From an uncultured bacterium (GTDB lineage: Bacteria; Bacillota; Clostridia; Lachnospirales; Lachnospiraceae): a stretch of DNA of 6,447 nt. A model generated the notes under the pieces. The model saw only the letters and a program-made list of their open reading frames with translations. It made no database searches and was not told where the DNA came from. The position numbers and the translations under genes were made by a program. Below, one piece after another: positions 5,063-6,447 of this stretch; the first letter of the stretch is position 1, and each line of letters begins with the position of its first letter. The stretch is from assembly GCA_937893485.1 (NCBI GenBank), contig CALBJL010000032.1, positions 1 to 6,447 on the forward strand, read 5' to 3'.

Positions 5063-5887
5063 ATGTCCAACGAACTATGGAACAAGTGGTCAGACGTTCA
5101 CAACTCGCCTGACCAGCAAAAACGCATCGCCAGTGCGAAGAAATCAGCATGTACACCAGTCTCTGTAGATCAGTCAGCATGTACCGGAACATTTAAGGGC
5201 AGCTCCGGCACACATACGACATCTCTGGATCACTGTTCATGTGTTGATTTCAATCGCCGGAAATTACCCTGCAAACACATGTACCGATTGGCTATGGAGC
5301 TTGGTGCTTTCCAAACAGATTTTGATTCAGACAAATCTGCTATTGTTGAACCCATAGGGAAGCGCGAAAAACTTTCCAAAACCATCGCACTCGTTGAAAC
5401 GCTTACTGCCGATCAACAAAAACTGTTATTGTCGATTGCGAGGCGTACCAGCAATAATGCACCAACAACCTGCATTAAATGGGCACCTGACATACCGGCG
5501 CTCGTAGATGCCAATCTCATCGAAATAGTGCCTGAATTTACTCCCTGCCTCGTCAAGTATAAAAAGGCAGAACTTTTTGCGTTAGCCAACTCATTTGGTC
5601 TGACACCAGATAAGAAACTATTAAAGCCAGAACTAATTAGCTACATCATAGAAAATGCGCAAGACCAACTTTTGGCAAATCCTCTTTCCCATACAGTCGT
5701 TCGCATTTGTAAACACATTCGCCGCAGGCAAGTACACATGTATTTGCATCGCAAATGGGATACTGATGATTACTATGATGGGAATGTAAATCCTTGCAGT
5801 ACTCCTCTGCTCGAAACTATCCTGCCAGACGATGCCGTAACCGATCTACTGATTCAATACGGCTACTATACGCCGCCGAAGGATTGA
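5063..5887 (+). CDS. SWIM zinc-finger protein with SAP-like segment, phage
   Basis: A 274-residue protein. Residues 42-80 form a SWIM zinc finger: FKGSSGTHTT then C58-S-C60-x9-C70-K-H72 within CSCVDF...LPCKHMYRLAMELG. This C-x-C-x(n)-C-x-H pattern binds zinc and typically mediates DNA or protein contact. Residues 164-198 (LVKYKKAELFALANSFGLTP...LLKPELISYIIE) fit a SAP-type helix-extension-helix DNA-binding motif. The Arg/Lys/His-rich region 213-231 (VVRICKHIRRRQVHMYLHRK) adds positive charge. There is no catalytic motif, signal peptide or membrane helix. It is probably a DNA-binding cytoplasmic protein. AAAGGAGG (5048-5055) lies seven bases before the ATG. It is a single-gene unit with its own promoter and a following hairpin, opposite to the operon. 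SWIM proteins of this type occur in Firmicute prophages; the role is unknown. Confidence 0.85.
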   Translation: MSNELWNKWSDVHNSPDQQKRIASAKKSACTPVSVDQSACTGTFKGSSGTHTTSLDHCSCVDFNRRKLPCKHMYRLAMELGAFQTDFDSDKSAIVEPIGKREKLSKTIALVETLTADQQKLLLSIARRTSNNAPTTCIKWAPDIPALVDANLIEIVPEFTPCLVKYKKAELFALANSFGLTPDKKLLKPELISYIIENAQDQLLANPLSHTVVRICKHIRRRQVHMYLHRKWDTDDYYDGNVNPCSTPLLETILPDDAVTDLLIQYGYYTPPKD

Positions 5888-5893
5888 TTTTTC

Positions 5894-5929
5894 ATATACC
5901 GCTATGCATTGCCGTGTATGGCGGTATAT
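5894..5929 (+). terminator. Hairpin after the SWIM gene, probable terminator
   Basis: Arms of about 15 bases (ATATACCGCTATGCA / TGTATGGCGGTATAT) with a six-base loop TTGCCG and two G-T pairs, starting seven bases after the SWIM stop. Rightward it is followed by ATTTAC, a short U-poor tract, so it may be a modest terminator. In the leftward direction it is followed by GAAAAATC, with no U tract, and should be read through. Confidence 0.6.
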
Positions 5930-5939
5930 ATTTACTATC

Positions 5940-5963
5940 CTAGAACTGCCAAATTTCCATCAT
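5940..5963 (-). CDS. Possible leader peptide of the leftward transcript
   Basis: ATG-ATG-GAA-ATT-TGG-CAG-TTC-TAG: seven codons, or six from the second ATG, which has GAGG (5970-5967) six bases upstream. It begins about 35 bases into the transcript from the leftward promoter. It is far too short to be recognised as a gene and may be chance. Confidence 0.2.
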   Translation of the reverse strand: MMEIWQF

Positions 5964-6005
5964 TGACCTCTGTCTCTTTAGTTTTTAAATGTTCCTTGCA
6001 GTAAC

Positions 6006-6034
6006 AATATAATTCCTTTAGGTAACTTTGTCAA
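6006..6034 (-). promoter_or_regulatory. Leftward early promoter
   Basis: On the minus strand: TTGACA (6034-6029), 17-base spacer, TATATT (6011-6006). A perfect -35 and a five-of-six -10 at optimal spacing, so a strong vegetative promoter. It points away from the repressor gene, as an early lytic promoter would. Transcription would start near 5999. Confidence 0.75.
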
Positions 6035-6066
6035 CACTTTTTTGTTGCTTTAAGAAACTTTTTCTT
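6025..6066. promoter_or_regulatory. Candidate repressor operators
   Basis: The segment between the divergent -35 boxes holds (A/G)CTTT at 6025, 6036, 6047 and 6057 (spacings 11, 11 and 10 bases, about one helical turn). It also has two inverted repeats: CAACA/TGTTG (6032-6047) and AAGAAA/TTTCTT (6052-6066). These overlap both -35 elements, so binding there could control both promoters. Which repeat the repressor reads is unknown. Confidence 0.45.
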
Positions 6067-6093
6067 GACGAACCATATGTCAGATGCTACGAT
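6065..6093 (+). promoter_or_regulatory. Repressor promoter
   Basis: TTGACG (6065-6070), 17-base spacer, TACGAT (6088-6093), with TG one base upstream of the -10 (TGCTACGAT). Good spacing and an extended -10 make this convincing. It gives a leader of about 20 bases before the ATG at 6119. Confidence 0.7.
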
Positions 6094-6118
6094 GTCTATA
6101 TTGATGGAGGTGATGTTC

Positions 6119-6447
6119 ATGAACGAACGTGTCCGAGAATTGCGAAAATATCTCGGTCTTACATTAGAAAAATTTGGAGAACCATTAGGTGTAACAAAAA
6201 CAGCTATCAGTAGATTAGAAAATGGAGTCAATGGCATAACCGACCAGATGGTCAAATCTATCTGCCGCGAATACAACGTAAATGAGGAATGGCTCATCAA
6301 CGGAACTGGTGACATGTTCACCGAGATAGATCGCGACGATCAACTGATGCGCTGGGCAGCATCCGTCCTAAAGGATGACAGCGATTCCTTCCGGAAACGA
6401 TTTGTGACAATGCTATCATCCCTCTCTGTGGACGAATGGCAGTTTCT
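6119..6447 (+). CDS. Phage repressor, XRE-type helix-turn-helix, N-terminal part
   Basis: Partial gene, open to the right edge; 109 residues are seen. It begins MNERVRELRKYLGLTLEKFG and has a typical Cro/C1-type helix-turn-helix: LTLEKFGEPLGVTKTAISRL (14-33), with recognition helix around TKTAISRLENG. Next comes the signature ITDQMVKSICREYNVNEEWL (40-59) and NGTGDMF, characteristic of a repressor family widespread in Clostridia prophages. The C-terminal part (72-109) is helical and probably mediates dimerisation; family members are usually around 110-140 residues, so little is missing. GGAGG (6106-6110) lies eight bases before the ATG. It is transcribed divergently from the leftward early promoter and is expected to bind the operators between them, repressing early genes in the lysogen. 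No peptidase (RecA-cleavage) domain is visible. Confidence 0.9.
   Translation, partial: MNERVRELRKYLGLTLEKFGEPLGVTKTAISRLENGVNGITDQMVKSICREYNVNEEWLINGTGDMFTEIDRDDQLMRWAASVLKDDSDSFRKRFVTMLSSLSVDEWQF

Larger units (their letters stand above)
5930..6118. promoter_or_regulatory. Immunity control region between SWIM and repressor genes
   Basis: Non-coding apart from a possible seven-codon leftward leader ORF (5963-5940). It contains back-to-back promoters: leftward (6034-6006) and rightward (6065-6093), separated by a 30-base T-rich segment full of short repeats. This is the expected architecture of a phage lysis/lysogeny switch. Confidence 0.7.
1..6447. mobile_element. Temperate phage / prophage immunity and early region (partial)
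   Basis: The whole window reads as phage DNA. It holds a helix-turn-helix repressor, a divergent promoter pair, and a leftward string of about 14 mostly tiny, tightly coupled genes that includes a phage-type C5 DNA methyltransferase. Several small proteins resemble families that recur in prophages of Clostridia; this resemblance is from memory, not from a search. Both ends are cut inside phage genes, so no attachment site or integrase is in view and the element's boundaries cannot be placed. A plasmid or integrative conjugative element with a phage-like control region is the main alternative. Confidence 0.8.

Noticed and set aside
4896..5192. Leftward 98-residue ORF across the SWIM gene start
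   Set aside because: It overlaps the SWIM N-terminus and the first operon gene in other frames, has no ribosome binding site, and its composition looks like a shadow frame.
6031..6321. Leftward 96-residue ORF across the repressor gene
   Set aside because: It is antisense to the conserved helix-turn-helix coding frame and overlaps both mapped promoters, so it is a shadow.
1..6447. CRISPR array, tRNA, rRNA or insertion sequence
   Set aside because: No regularly spaced repeats, cloverleaf-like segments, transposase motifs or terminal inverted repeats were seen.

Overview
The window looks like the immunity and early region of a temperate phage or prophage from a Gram-positive anaerobe, most likely of the Clostridia (Lachnospiraceae-like). 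This rests on moderate base composition, strong AGGAGG-type ribosome binding sites, very small tightly packed genes, and several proteins that resemble families common in prophages of gut Firmicutes. These are a C5 DNA methyltransferase with a SPDCKHFS catalytic loop, a 'MGRLID..EL' protein, a Cys-rich 'VLVMDMPESC' protein and an XF1762-like protein. No host gene, tRNA, rRNA, CRISPR array, integrase or attachment site is visible.

Layout. From about position 4963 down to 1, everything reads leftward as one compact operon of about 14 genes, with overlaps or short gaps. In order of transcription these are: a small membrane protein (4963-4775), three small proteins (4715-4542, 4476-4315, 4265-4122), a 562-residue cytosine-5 DNA methyltransferase (4125-2437), an ORF of about 95 residues with no convincing start codon (2483-2196), a possible tiny basic protein (2218-2093), the MGRLID-type protein (2109-1867), a Cys-rich protein (1874-1587), a tiny ORF broken by an in-frame stop (1565-1440), a 233-residue acidic protein (1425-724), a 71-residue protein (699-484), a 93-residue protein (431-150) and the start of an XF1762-like protein (126-1, cut by the window edge).

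On the right, two genes read rightward. A 274-residue SWIM zinc-finger protein with a SAP-like segment (5063-5887) has its own extended -10 promoter and a following hairpin. A helix-turn-helix phage repressor (6119 to beyond the end) has a clear promoter (TTGACG, 17 bp, TACGAT). A near-consensus promoter on the opposite strand (TTGACA, 17 bp, TATATT, at 6034-6006) sits back to back with the repressor promoter. This makes 6006-6093 a classical divergent lysogeny/lytic switch with repeat-rich candidate operators between the promoters.

How it may work together (inference). The repressor would hold the leftward promoter off in the lysogen. When active, that promoter would first have to transcribe the SWIM gene in antisense before reaching the leftward operon, because I see no convincing leftward promoter in 4964-5062. 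The SWIM gene therefore looks like an independently controlled, lysogen-expressed insert placed in the early transcript and silenced by antisense transcription during lytic growth. The methyltransferase, with six tandem repeats in its target-recognition region, probably modifies phage DNA against host restriction. Most of the small proteins have no function I can assign.
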